DNA of 64,000 nt from Pontixanthobacter rizhaonensis (GTDB taxonomy: Bacteria > Pseudomonadota > Alphaproteobacteria > Sphingomonadales > Sphingomonadaceae). The translations under genes were made by a program, and so were the position numbers. Positions 25,490 to 32,463 of the stretch are shown here, one piece after another. Position 1 is the stretch's first letter, and each line of letters starts with the position of its first letter. Below the pieces are notes generated by a model. That model worked only from the letters and a program-made list of their open reading frames with translations. It was not told where the DNA came from and did no database searches. The stretch is taken from positions 1,477,001-1,541,000 of the forward strand of contig NZ_JABCRE010000002.1 in the NCBI RefSeq assembly GCF_012972675.1. Reading direction: 5' to 3'.

Positions 25490-27218
25490 CGCCCGCCACG
25501 CTCGCCGTGCGTGCTACTTCCGCTATCCGCGCAAAAACCAGCTCCGGTTTTTGATACAGCAATAAGTGCCCGGTTTGCGGCACCGCTTCAAAAGAGAAAT
25601 AGTCATTATCGCGCGCAAAGCCTTCCAACACGCGCGGAGTGTAATGCAGATTGTGCGCGCCGACCAAATTGACCGTTTCCGGACCCGCATTGGCAAACAA
25701 ATGCCCCCAATCGCTGGCAACTTGCATCAGCTCCCGCGTGAACGGTTCATACCCTTGACGCGTGGTCGTTTTGAAAGCGGCGCGAAAAAGATGTTTCACA
25801 TCATCACGGTCGGTAAAGCGCAAATCATACTCGTTGCTGTCCAAGAACTTGTGAATATATTCCTGATCATAACCCGTATCGACCTTGGCCAGAGCGCCAT
25901 GCACCAAATACCTGCCAATTGACGGAAATGCGCGCATCATCTGCATCCGCATCCTTTCGGTCATATCGAGCAACCGCACCTGTCTGCCGGAAATAGTAGG
26001 CAGAACCGGATTAAGGTTGACCACCCCGGTGATGCGATCAGGCATTTCTACTTTGCAAGCCAGCGCTATGATAGCCGAGGTAATATGTCCGACCGTGACG
26101 CAGCGTTCGATACCAAGATGATCAAGTAACGCCCGTGCATCTGTGCAAGCGGTCTTGATATTATCAACCGGGCTGCCAGGTGCCGCTGTGGTGCTCGCCA
26201 TTCCTGGCCGCCAGGGCACAATCAGACGCAGATTGTTATCTTCCACCGCATCCCACATTTCATCAATCATCGCGCTGCCACCAAGCAGTGCCGGATGCAT
26301 CAGGACAGGCAATCCATCCGGATCGCCGATGATGTCATATTCAAGCACTCGATCATCACCAAGCTTGAGTATGTGCGTTTGCTGCCGCGGATCTTCAGCC
26401 AATACCGCCGCTTCGGCTTGCGGAATGTTCCGGAAATTGGCGAACCCAGAATATAGACATGCCAGCTCGGTTTGCGACCGGAGGCCAAGCTTCCCCAGCA
26501 GCATCTTGGTCTGATGCCGGACTGTTTCAACAGACCGTCCTCGCTGCTTGGCCAGCTCGGTTAGCTTGATACCTGTCACAACTGCTTTTGTGATTTCCAG
26601 CTCTACCGGCGTTAATTTGAACAAGGTGCGAAACCGTTCGGCGATTTCGGGAAACCAGCTGATATGGATTGTCGAGACGTGCCCCACCACATCGCCATTG
26701 CCGTCATGTACTTTAGTAAGGGCAAGCTTTGCCTGCTCGTCCCCGCCCAGCACATCCATTGCGAAAACCATGGCGACTTCCTGCAATTGGTGAGTTTCCA
26801 ACCCCTCCAGACGTTCCAGCAAGGCAGACCGATGTCCGGGCTCAAATTGATCCTTATCAGGCCGTTCACCGGGTTTGAGGCCAAGCATAGATTGCGCCAT
26901 CCGGTTGGCATGGATCACACGGCCATCAACCCCGATCAGGGCTGCGGGACTGCTATCGGCATCGATCATTTTTAGGGAATAGCGCGCCGTATCAGACGGG
27001 CGTCCCTGCGATTCGAGCAGAGCCTGGGCATTCTCAAAATGCGGCGCCAAAGAGGCGAAGGCTGTTTCCACTGCCTGCCCGTCGACCACTTCCCCGGTTT
27101 CCTCCACAAACTCGGAATAGCGATCCTGCAATGCGCCGAGCATTTCCTCATACCGAAACGGCCCTACAGAAAGGGAATATGCGATCTTGATGATCTCTTC
27201 GTCGCTGGTTCCGCGCAT
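25467..27218 (-). CDS. PAS-LuxR HTH-alpha/beta-hydrolase-fold regulator with degenerate catalytic triad
   Basis: 583 aa, single frame, ATG at 27218 with AGGGG five bases upstream. A PAS-like region spans about residues 80-190 (ALIGVDGRVIHANRMAQSML, then GDVVGHVSTIHISWFPE). A LuxR/FixJ helix-turn-helix spans about 203-258 (LTPVELEITKAVVTGIKLTE, SVETVRHQTKMLLGKLGLRS). From about 285 to the end there is an alpha/beta-hydrolase fold (YDIIGDPDGLPVLMHPALLG). The nucleophile elbow reads VGHITSA (376-382), putting Ile379 where Ser is expected; the acid position reads Asn523 in LVGAHN; only the late His551 (QTGHLLL) is intact. So the hydrolase part probably binds a ligand rather than hydrolyses it. 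It could still be an enzyme with unusual residues. Divergent from two secreted unknowns. Confidence 0.85.
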   Translation of the reverse strand: MRGTSDEEIIKIAYSLSVGPFRYEEMLGALQDRYSEFVEETGEVVDGQAVETAFASLAPHFENAQALLESQGRPSDTARYSLKMIDADSSPAALIGVDGRVIHANRMAQSMLGLKPGERPDKDQFEPGHRSALLERLEGLETHQLQEVAMVFAMDVLGGDEQAKLALTKVHDGNGDVVGHVSTIHISWFPEIAERFRTLFKLTPVELEITKAVVTGIKLTELAKQRGRSVETVRHQTKMLLGKLGLRSQTELACLYSGFANFRNIPQAEAAVLAEDPRQQTHILKLGDDRVLEYDIIGDPDGLPVLMHPALLGGSAMIDEMWDAVEDNNLRLIVPWRPGMASTTAAPGSPVDNIKTACTDARALLDHLGIERCVTVGHITSAIIALACKVEMPDRITGVVNLNPVLPTISGRQVRLLDMTERMRMQMMRAFPSIGRYLVHGALAKVDTGYDQEYIHKFLDSNEYDLRFTDRDDVKHLFRAAFKTTTRQGYEPFTRELMQVASDWGHLFANAGPETVNLVGAHNLHYTPRVLEGFARDNDYFSFEAVPQTGHLLLYQKPELVFARIAEVARTASVAGATPVPAS

Positions 27219-27263
27219 TAAACACCCCTATTTTGCAAACTATTTTCGCACCCAATTCGGCAC

Positions 27264-27321
27264 TTATCGCTCGCAGCGATAAAGCTGTAGCGGGTTCGAA
27301 CCCATACCCCAACTGGGGTAT
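27264..27321. promoter_or_regulatory. Three consecutive dyads in the divergent PAS-LuxR / secreted-protein promoter region
   Basis: Within 160 bp between divergent starts lie three perfect inverted repeats: TTATCGCT-CGC-AGCGATAA (27264-27282), GGGTTCGAACCC (27292-27303) and, directly adjoining, ATACCCC-AACT-GGGGTAT (27304-27321). The second resembles a T-arm but no tRNA can be folded around it. The sizes suit binding of helix-turn-helix dimers, and the neighbouring LuxR-type protein is the obvious candidate. Binding is inference. Confidence 0.55.
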
Positions 27322-27378
27322 TCGATTAAAAAACACCGCTGACTATTGGGCCTCCAGCACTAACTGGGGAGTACCAAA

Positions 27379-28182
27379 ATGAAATACATTCTACCAATCG
27401 CCGCAGGCCTGATGGTCGCCACAACTATGGCTTCCGTTGATGCCAATGCAGGGCCATTCGACAAACTGCGCAAGGCCGCCAAGAAAGTCGAAAAAACCGC
27501 AGAAGACGTCAATGACGCTGCCGAAGCGGTTGACGATGTCAGCAAAGGACGGGTGCCCGGGACAAGCCGCAGCAGCCGCAGCGCCTCTCCGCGTACGGCC
27601 CGCGCTGAAGGCCATGCCGGCGTCGCTGGTCCAACACCTGCCAAATTCGCATCTGCCACCACCTGCGCCAATATCGGTCTCAGCAATGCCTTTGTTGCAC
27701 GGGCTGGCGACTATACCTTCAGCCAGGGTATCAGCACTCAAAAACGGACCGGTCTTTTGGACCGCAAAAAAGTAACGCCAAGCGGCTGCACTTTCCCTGC
27801 AATGGGCGTGTTTGATGTGCTTTATGTCGAGGTTGATAAGACGGCATACAATCGCGGTCGCTACGCCCTGCAATGCGTTTCCTATGACGGCAGCGAACAG
27901 CTCAACAACACGAATGCGCCGCCGGAAAATAACTACAAAGGCAAAGACGTGATGCTGCACACAGGTAATTCCACCGGTTACACGCCGACGGCAACCGGCA
28001 GCAATTCCTCCCGCTCCGGCCAATACCAAAAGGTTCTGGCTGCACGCGGAAAGGAAATGGTCACATTCAACATGCCCGGCCTGCACACTGACTCTGGCAC
28101 AGACTTCTACTGCCAGCACTTTGACAAGAACACCGGCAAGAGCGCGCTGGCCTTCACCTTCCGCCGCGGACCAACCGGCTAA
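27379..28182 (+). CDS. Secreted protein of unknown function with N-terminal helix and four-Cys C-terminal domain
   Basis: 267 aa; ATG at 27379 with GGGGAG eight bases upstream. A Sec signal peptide (YILPIAAGLMVATTMASVDA, cleavage near ANA-GPF) is followed by a charged amphipathic helix (DKLRKAAKKVEKTAEDVNDA, residues about 28-58) and a Ser/Arg-rich linker. The C-terminal domain (from about residue 90) contains four cysteines (TTCAN, SGCTF, LQCVS, YCQHF) that could form two disulfides. I recognise no family. Divergent from the PAS-LuxR gene and 83 bp upstream of another small secreted protein, so the three may form one regulated unit. A long antisense frame over it is a shadow. Confidence 0.75.
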   Translation: MKYILPIAAGLMVATTMASVDANAGPFDKLRKAAKKVEKTAEDVNDAAEAVDDVSKGRVPGTSRSSRSASPRTARAEGHAGVAGPTPAKFASATTCANIGLSNAFVARAGDYTFSQGISTQKRTGLLDRKKVTPSGCTFPAMGVFDVLYVEVDKTAYNRGRYALQCVSYDGSEQLNNTNAPPENNYKGKDVMLHTGNSTGYTPTATGSNSSRSGQYQKVLAARGKEMVTFNMPGLHTDSGTDFYCQHFDKNTGKSALAFTFRRGPTG

Positions 28183-28265
28183 GTACCACAAAGGGCTGGC
28201 GGTTACCGGATCAAGGCAGCGGTCAGCCCGCTTTTCCAAACTCTCATTTCTAAAAGGATCACATC

Positions 28266-28571
28266 ATGAAAACTGTAATTTCTGCTCTCGGCGCAATCGC
28301 ACTGTGTGTTGGTACAGCACCCGTCGCAATGGCTCAGGCCAGCTCTTCAACTGTCAGCAAAGACGGCGCATGCCCCAAAGGCTTCAAAGCATCAGGCAGC
28401 ACCTGCAAATCAAGCAGCAAAGTTGCCATCGTAAAGCTGGGCTCATGCCCAACCGGCTTTAGCGCATCCGCCAATTACTGCGTTGGCGACAAAGGTGACT
28501 ATGCTGAAGTCCGCAGCGGATCATGTTCCAGCGGTACCAAAACTTCGGGCAAATATTGCGTGAAAAAATAA
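28266..28571 (+). CDS. Small secreted Cys-repeat protein of unknown function
   Basis: 101 aa; ATG at 28266 with AAGGA upstream. Signal peptide (TVISALGAIALCVGTAPVA, cleavage near AMA-QAS). The mature part is three tandem units of about 20-26 residues with the consensus G-x-C-P-x-G-F-x-A-S-x-x-x-C: DGACPKGFKASGSTC, LGSCPTGFSASANYC and a shorter SGSCSSGTKTSGKYC. That gives six cysteines, one pair per repeat, so three small disulfide loops are likely in the periplasm or outside. Lys-rich, basic. No family recognised. A strong terminator follows. Confidence 0.78.
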   Translation: MKTVISALGAIALCVGTAPVAMAQASSSTVSKDGACPKGFKASGSTCKSSSKVAIVKLGSCPTGFSASANYCVGDKGDYAEVRSGSCSSGTKTSGKYCVKK

Positions 28572-28637
28572 GTCTTCCAGCCCTATGAGGCTTCGGGTTT
28601 GTGTCGCACCACAAAGGTGGCACTCCCCAACCTGAAG

Positions 28638-28674
28638 AACCGGGTCGCAGCCGTGAACTGCGACCCGGTTTTTT
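28638..28674 (+). terminator. Rho-independent terminator after the Cys-repeat gene
   Basis: AACCGGGTCGCAG and CTGCGACCCGGTT form a perfect 13-bp stem with a seven-base loop, followed by T4. It ends the 27379-28571 transcription unit. Confidence 0.88.
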
Positions 28675-28761
28675 ATGAAAGACTTAGACCGGAAAGCTCA
28701 GACGGTGCGGTAGATGGATCAGGCCCGCTTACCCTTGGGCGATGCCATCATGAGGATGTAA

Positions 28762-28935
28762 GAGCTGATTGTGGCAGGCGTTTTTGGAGCAATCAATTTA
28801 TCATCGGTGGGCATCTGGACGGCGCTTGAAATTCAAATGCGCCGTTTTGTCATCAATCCGGTCCGGCTCAGACTGTTCAATATTTCGGTCGCATTGCTGC
28901 TGCCCGCTCCGCTCTGCCCCGTACTGGCGGATTGA
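28762..28935 (+). pseudogene. LysE/RhtB-family exporter remnant (C-terminal fragment only)
   Basis: The frame from 28762 to the TGA at 28933 reads ELIVAGVFGAINLSSVGIW, then RRFVINPVRLRLFNISVALL, ending PLCPVLAD. This is the typical end of LysE-family amino-acid exporters (last two membrane segments with the MRRF...P.RLRLFN linker). Only about 57 of about 205 residues remain. An in-frame TAA (28759-28761) lies directly upstream, there is no start, and I could not recognise the rest of the gene. The stretch 28676-29021 otherwise holds nothing I can support; a terminator-like dyad at 28819-28845 lies within this remnant. Confidence 0.65.
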
Positions 28936-29021
28936 GTTTAAGCCACGCTTGTCGCAATCGTTCAAGACCGCGAGCTAAGACACTGATAGGTGCGGGCAAT
29001 TGGTTTACGCGGGAGACAGTC

Positions 29022-29417
29022 GTGGTTTTCAAATACACAATTTTATACGTCGATCAGGTAGTGGACACCATCACCTTCTATGAAACCGCATTCGGGTTCG
29101 CGCGCGGGTTTGTGCACGAAGCGGAGGATTATGGTGAGTTAGTAACGGGCGACACGAAGCTCGCCTTTTCGTCCACGAAATTGATGTCCGACCTCGGCAA
29201 AAATCCCAGCAGACCTGACCCTGACGCTCCGGCTTTCGAGCTTGCTTTCGAAACCGAAAATGTCGGCAGCGCACTTGAAAAAGCAGTCGCAGCCGGTGCG
29301 GTACTGGTACAAGATGCACGGCAGGAACCGTGGGGACAAACGACCGCCTATGTGACCGATCCGAACGGCTATCTGATCGAAATCTGTTCGCCGGTCCAAT
29401 TGCCCAGCGCAGGCTGA
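29022..29417 (+). CDS. VOC (glyoxalase/bleomycin resistance) superfamily protein
   Basis: 131 aa from a GTG at 29022 (MVFKYTILYVDQVVDTITFY), with GGGAG six bases upstream. Single-domain VOC protein with paired beta-alpha-beta-beta-beta modules: FYETAFGFARGFVHEAEDYG, LVTGDTKLAFSS, FELAFETENVGSALEKAVAA and QTTAYVTDPNGYLIEICSP, with the terminal metal-ligand Glu. It is probably a dimeric dioxygenase, isomerase or binding protein; the substrate is unknown. The 3' end overlaps the convergent AraC-type gene by 49 bp. Confidence 0.85.
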   Translation: MVFKYTILYVDQVVDTITFYETAFGFARGFVHEAEDYGELVTGDTKLAFSSTKLMSDLGKNPSRPDPDAPAFELAFETENVGSALEKAVAAGAVLVQDARQEPWGQTTAYVTDPNGYLIEICSPVQLPSAG

Positions 29418-30031
29418 CCCAGCGCATCCATAGCATCTTGGTCCTGCCTCAACTGCGCTAGTGCCTTACCAAACCAGCGTTTGAATTCCCGTGTCATATG
29501 CGCCTGATCGCTATAGCCGCAATCGGCTGCGATCTGGCTGAGACAGGGCGTCTGCGCCAAGAACTGCGCGGATCTTCTGGCGCGGCCCAGCAACCGCCAA
29601 TATTCCGGCGCTGGCAGCCCCAGCTTGCGGAACTGCCTTTGTAATGTACGCGCAGAAACACCGCTATTCTTCACCACCGAACAGATGGTTTCAGCAGTGT
29701 CTGACAGCGCCGCGATCACGGCATCAATCGAACCGCCATCGCTTTGCTCCACCTCAAGGATCTGAGCCGCGTCAGCGCTACATTCTTTGATCGCACGAAG
29801 CGCCGTTTCGGGAACGGTCGTACCGGGACGCAAGCGATACCCCGTCATCGAAACATCGGATCCATGCCAAACCTGGCGGGGCGTAAAGTCCAATTCCGTC
29901 AAAATCACCCGGCATTGATCGGGCCCGCCATGAAAGACAATTACATCGCGGCACCCATCAGGCAGAACCAGAGATTGCCCTGCCGATGATCGTTGATGCA
30001 CCCATGTCTGATATTGTGAAACGCGGGTCAC
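29369..30031 (-). CDS. AraC family transcriptional regulator
   Basis: 220 aa from a GTG at 30031, 5 bp after the SDR stop. The N-terminal sensor part (QSLVLPDGCRDVIVFHGGP, FTPRQVWHGSDVSMTGYRL) is of the short type seen in many AraC-type regulators. The C-terminal double HTH has SGVSARTLQRQFRKLGLPAP and QIAADCGYSDQAHMTREFKR. Last gene of the minus-strand operon 33783-29369, so it may control its own operon or the convergent VOC gene. Confidence 0.88.
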   Translation of the reverse strand: MTRVSQYQTWVHQRSSAGQSLVLPDGCRDVIVFHGGPDQCRVILTELDFTPRQVWHGSDVSMTGYRLRPGTTVPETALRAIKECSADAAQILEVEQSDGGSIDAVIAALSDTAETICSVVKNSGVSARTLQRQFRKLGLPAPEYWRLLGRARRSAQFLAQTPCLSQIAADCGYSDQAHMTREFKRWFGKALAQLRQDQDAMDALGQPALGNWTGEQISIR

Positions 30032-30036
30032 ACGGC

Positions 30037-30849
30037 TTAACCCGATCGCATCTTAGCAATCAGCAGGCGAACGTCGTGCGCCTCATCACCGTCTTGCCGC
30101 GGTGCGTTGCGGGCATAGCTATCGGCAATTGCTTGGTCGCGCTGCTCTTTGCGAACCACATTGTAAGGGTGGCTGACGACGAACCGTTCCCTGGCCAGCA
30201 TCTGTGGTACCACAATGTCAGCGAATTCTGCGGCGGGCATGGCGAGATGGGCCACTTCCTTTGCGCTTAAACCGGATGTGACCCAGCCGGGCATGATTGT
30301 ACCGACATGGACATGATCAGGCATATCTTCGCGGAAGCTTTCGGTCAGGCCCAGTACCGCATGTTTGGACGCAATATAGGCAGCGGATCGCGGCACCGCG
30401 CAAAACAGCGAATTTTCTGAACCGACATTGTAAATCGCGGATGGATGCGATTGATCGGCCATCAAGGGGCCAAAGGCTGCGCAGCCATGCCACACACCCC
30501 AAAAATTGACGTCCATAACGCGCTTGGCATCGGCGATATCTGCCTGATGGAGTTTTGCAGATTGCTGGCTGATACCCGCATTATTGATCAGCAGATCAGC
30601 CCGGCCTTTCCAATCGAAAGCCCGCTTCGCAAGCCGCTCAACCGATTCTGCAACGGTCACATCACAGGTCACACCAAGGGCTTCTATATTGAGCGCCTGC
30701 AAACGCTGTACAGCCTCTTGGACCGCGCTATCTTGCAAATCCGCAGTGACGATAGAAGCACCGCGATTGCCAAGATGCTGCGCCAAGGCCATGCCAATTC
30801 CGCCTGCCCCGCCGGTTATTACCACCACTTGACCGACGAGATCGCTCAC
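30037..30849 (-). CDS. Short-chain dehydrogenase/reductase (SDR), classical type
   Basis: 270 aa from a GTG at 30849 that overlaps the preceding stop by four bases (GTGA). NAD(P)-binding TGGAGGIG in VVVITGGAGGIGMALAQHL, acidic residue after the second strand (TADLQ), NNAG in LLINNAGISQQS, catalytic Ser in YNVGSEN and YXXXK in AAYIASKHAVLG. Asp in TADLQ suggests NAD preference. Substrate unknown. In one compact operon with NudC and a DsbA-like protein. Confidence 0.9.
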   Translation of the reverse strand: MSDLVGQVVVITGGAGGIGMALAQHLGNRGASIVTADLQDSAVQEAVQRLQALNIEALGVTCDVTVAESVERLAKRAFDWKGRADLLINNAGISQQSAKLHQADIADAKRVMDVNFWGVWHGCAAFGPLMADQSHPSAIYNVGSENSLFCAVPRSAAYIASKHAVLGLTESFREDMPDHVHVGTIMPGWVTSGLSAKEVAHLAMPAAEFADIVVPQMLARERFVVSHPYNVVRKEQRDQAIADSYARNAPRQDGDEAHDVRLLIAKMRSG

Positions 30850-31559
30850 GCGGCTGGTTGGGCCGGAAACTTGGCCGCCACACGCCGCAGCGCATTGACA
30901 TACACTTCCGGTGCCTGCGCGCCGGGGATCAACATCTTGCCCTCTACAATCATAGCCGGAACACCGGTGATGTTGAGATCATGGGCCTGTGCCTGTTCCA
31001 TCCGAACGCGGTTGGCTACCTCAGGATCATCCAACACCGCCTTGGCCCCGGCGCGATCAAAGCCGCACTCCTCTGCGACATCAAGCAGGACATCCCGCTG
31101 GCCGATAGTGCGGCGATGGTTGAAATGCGCGGTAAACAAAGCAAGCTTCAGTTCGGTTTGACGCGCGGGTCCGGCACTATCAAGCGCCCAACACAGCACC
31201 TTATGGGCATCGAATGTATTCCACATCATCGCCGGCGGGGCATCACCCTGCCCGGTAAACTCCAGCGATACACCGGCATCCTCGGCGACCGATTTCATTT
31301 GCCCGCGCACAGCCTGCGTTTGTTCAGCCGTGCGATTATATTTCCGCGCAATATGAGCGGCCTGCTCCTCGCCCTCAATCGGCATATCGGGATTGAGCTC
31401 AAACGGACGCCAGCGGATTTCCGCCTCAATTTCTCCGTCCAGCAAGGCCAATCCCTTTTGCAATTGGCCATACCCGATTATGCACCATGGGCACATGACG
31501 TCCGAGTAAATATCGATGGTCATCTTGCGCGGCCCAGCGCTTGCCTGAGGATTAGTCAT
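30846..31559 (-). CDS. FrnE-like DsbA family oxidoreductase
   Basis: 237-aa cytoplasmic DsbA-fold protein without a signal peptide. Active site CPWC in IYSDVMCPWCIIGYGQLQKG, then FELNPDMPIEGEE, the helical insertion, and the cis-Pro loop ITGVPAMIVEGKMLIPGAQ. The family (FrnE / 2-hydroxychromene-2-carboxylate isomerase-like) acts as disulfide isomerase or oxidoreductase under oxidative stress. It starts 9 bp after nudC and overlaps the SDR gene, which supports one transcript. Confidence 0.9.
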   Translation of the reverse strand: MTNPQASAGPRKMTIDIYSDVMCPWCIIGYGQLQKGLALLDGEIEAEIRWRPFELNPDMPIEGEEQAAHIARKYNRTAEQTQAVRGQMKSVAEDAGVSLEFTGQGDAPPAMMWNTFDAHKVLCWALDSAGPARQTELKLALFTAHFNHRRTIGQRDVLLDVAEECGFDRAGAKAVLDDPEVANRVRMEQAQAHDLNITGVPAMIVEGKMLIPGAQAPEVYVNALRRVAAKFPAQPAA

Positions 31560-31568
31560 GATGTTTCC

Positions 31569-32456
31569 CTATTTGCCCTTATCAAGCCACCATTGCAGCA
31601 AATGATGGGCAATAGCCTGTTTTGGGGGCGTGTTCATCGGGGCATCCGCATCGCCCGACATGGCCGCTTGTACTTCATCGCGGGTAAACCAGCGGGCATC
31701 GGCCAGTTCGGTTTCATCCAGAGTGATCTCTGTATCCTCAGCAATCGCGGTGCAGCCCATCATCAGTTGAGAGGGGAACGGCCACGGCTGGCTCGCAATG
31801 TAATGAACCTCGCGCGCGGTGATACCGGATTCCTCCAACACTTCACGCGCAACCGCCTCCTCGATACTTTCGCCCGGTTCAACAAAGCCAGCCAGCGCCG
31901 AATATGCTTTCTCGGGCCAGCCCAAACCTCGACCAAGCAGCAACTTGTCATCATGCTCTACCAGCATAATTGTGACCGGATCGGTGCGGGGGAAATGCTG
32001 CGCCCCGCAATTTGTGCAGTTCCGCTGCCAACCGCCTTTAGCAAGCTCGGTCGAACCGCCACAAGCTGCGCAGAAGCGGTGCCGTGCATGCCAATCGACT
32101 ACGCTTCGCGCACCGCCATAAATGGCTAAATCGTCCGGGCTAAGTGTGGCCATAACCGCCCATAGCCGCGGGTTCGCCATCCGGGGGCTGGCATCGCCAA
32201 CTGCCGGAACCGCGGCAAAGCAGGGTTTGGTTCCGCCGCTTTCATCTGTATCGAGGCCCAGAAAGACCAATTCAGCATCTTCGGCGCAGTCTGCCAGTGT
32301 ACCCCATTCCAGCGCGTTCGTATCGCTGACATGGGGCATCAAACCATCCAACTTGAGCAGCTTGGCACGCCAATTCATCAATCCTGCAAGCGCATCAGGA
32401 TCGTTTCGTATATTATCTGCACGGTCCAGCCGAGATCCGGTAAATGCCAACATCAT
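31569..32456 (-). CDS. nudC: NADH pyrophosphatase / NAD-capped RNA decapping enzyme NudC
   Basis: 295 aa from the ATG at 32456 (MMLAFTGSRLDR); longer open frame upstream lies in the preceding gene. Zinc ribbon CAACGG...CTNCG, complete Nudix box GFVEPGESIEEAVAREVLEE-SG, and the NudC signature SQPWPFPSQLMMG. It hydrolyses NAD(H) to NMN and AMP and removes NAD caps from RNA. It starts 7 bp after the stop of the serine hydrolase gene. Confidence 0.94.
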   Translation of the reverse strand: MMLAFTGSRLDRADNIRNDPDALAGLMNWRAKLLKLDGLMPHVSDTNALEWGTLADCAEDAELVFLGLDTDESGGTKPCFAAVPAVGDASPRMANPRLWAVMATLSPDDLAIYGGARSVVDWHARHRFCAACGGSTELAKGGWQRNCTNCGAQHFPRTDPVTIMLVEHDDKLLLGRGLGWPEKAYSALAGFVEPGESIEEAVAREVLEESGITAREVHYIASQPWPFPSQLMMGCTAIAEDTEITLDETELADARWFTRDEVQAAMSGDADAPMNTPPKQAIAHHLLQWWLDKGK

Positions 32457-32463
32457 CACACGC

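Noticed and set aside
27285-27310. T-arm-like GGGTTCGAACCC as part of a tRNA gene
   Set aside because: No acceptor, D-arm or anticodon stem can be drawn around it. It is better explained as one of three dyads.
27311-27369. Direct repeat AACTGGGG at 27311 and 27362
   Set aside because: The second copy contains the ribosome binding site of the 27379 gene, so similarity is explained without a regulatory role.
27391-28239. 282-aa minus-strand frame
   Set aside because: It is antisense to the secreted-protein gene, which has a signal peptide and a good ribosome binding site. The antisense frame has no features.
28819-28848. Terminator-like ACGGCGC-N13-GCGCCGT with T4
   Set aside because: It lies inside the LysE remnant, with no gene ending just upstream. 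The strong terminator at 28638-28674 already closes the preceding unit, so it is probably incidental.
30858-32129. 423-aa plus-strand open frame
   Set aside because: It lies wholly antisense to frnE and nudC, which have complete motifs. No family-like sequence or ribosome binding site; a GC-composition shadow.
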